From Albidovulum sp. (GTDB lineage Bacteria > Pseudomonadota > Alphaproteobacteria > Rhodobacterales > Rhodobacteraceae), in contig JACKKB010000002.1 in assembly GCA_020637635.1 (NCBI GenBank), positions 206,001 to 270,000 on the forward strand: a DNA stretch of 64,000 nt. Reading direction: 5' to 3'. A program made the position numbers and the translations under genes. The notes below the pieces were generated by a model. It had not been told where the DNA came from. It worked only from the letters and a program-made list of their open reading frames with translations, and ran no database searches. Positions 63,287 through 64,000 of the stretch are shown one piece after another (position 1 is the stretch's first letter; every line of letters begins with the position of its first letter).

Positions 63287-64000
<714 letters not shown>

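Overview
The window is high-GC, densely packed DNA from an alphaproteobacterium of the Rhodobacterales (Paracoccus/Rhodobacter/Gemmobacter-like). The reasons are a nirS-type denitrification cluster with a NirDL fusion and a Paracoccus-like cytochrome c550, and an rRNA operon ending 23S-5S-tRNA-fMet.

Left chromosomal part (1-13.4 kb). The 3' part of nirS is followed by nirE, C, F, DL, G, H, J and N, mostly joined by 4-base overlaps. This is the haem d1 assembly pathway for cytochrome cd1 nitrite reductase. Beside it lies the electron donor cytochrome c550 gene, on the other strand, with an Nnr/FNR-like box. Next come a TetR repressor with a small membrane protein and, divergently, a cytochrome b561 / MacAB-like exporter operon.

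Genomic island (about 13.77-62.95 kb). A 47-base copy of the 3' part of tRNA-fMet (13772-13818) faces the intact gene at 62951-63027, so the intervening 49 kb looks like an element integrated into tRNA-fMet. A tyrosine integrase (18.1-19.3 kb), an excisionase-like protein and tandem arm-type repeats near both ends support this. From left to right the island holds: a retron-type reverse transcriptase operon with a 47-residue membrane peptide, an Xre regulator and an unknown 446-residue protein; the integrase; a replication/modification cassette in which an initiator-like gene carries iteron-like palindromes inside its coding sequence and a cytosine methylase gene is apparently read in two frames; a type I restriction system with an Abi-type gene between hsdS and hsdR; a GHKL-ATPase/nuclease fusion; and an exonuclease-RecQ-UvrD fusion without a normal start codon.

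The next part is metabolic. The arginine deiminase pathway (arcD-A-B-C, minus strand) and a type II P-type ATPase are both riddled with single-base indels. They are followed by intact genes: a YhiI-RbbA-YhhJ-like ABC exporter, a DUF3141 protein, phosphotransacetylase, acetate kinase and a P1B-4 metal ATPase. Arc and Pta-AckA both yield ATP by substrate-level phosphorylation, which suits oxygen-limited life. A wrecked phage lysis cassette with a piece of dnaE2 follows, then an McrBC system at the tRNA end.

Right edge: tRNA-fMet, 5S and the 3' part of 23S rRNA, all on the minus strand.

The most promising undescribed system is the retron-like operon at 14.0-17.2 kb. The embedded origin at 21.1-21.3 kb and the two-frame methylase gene come next.
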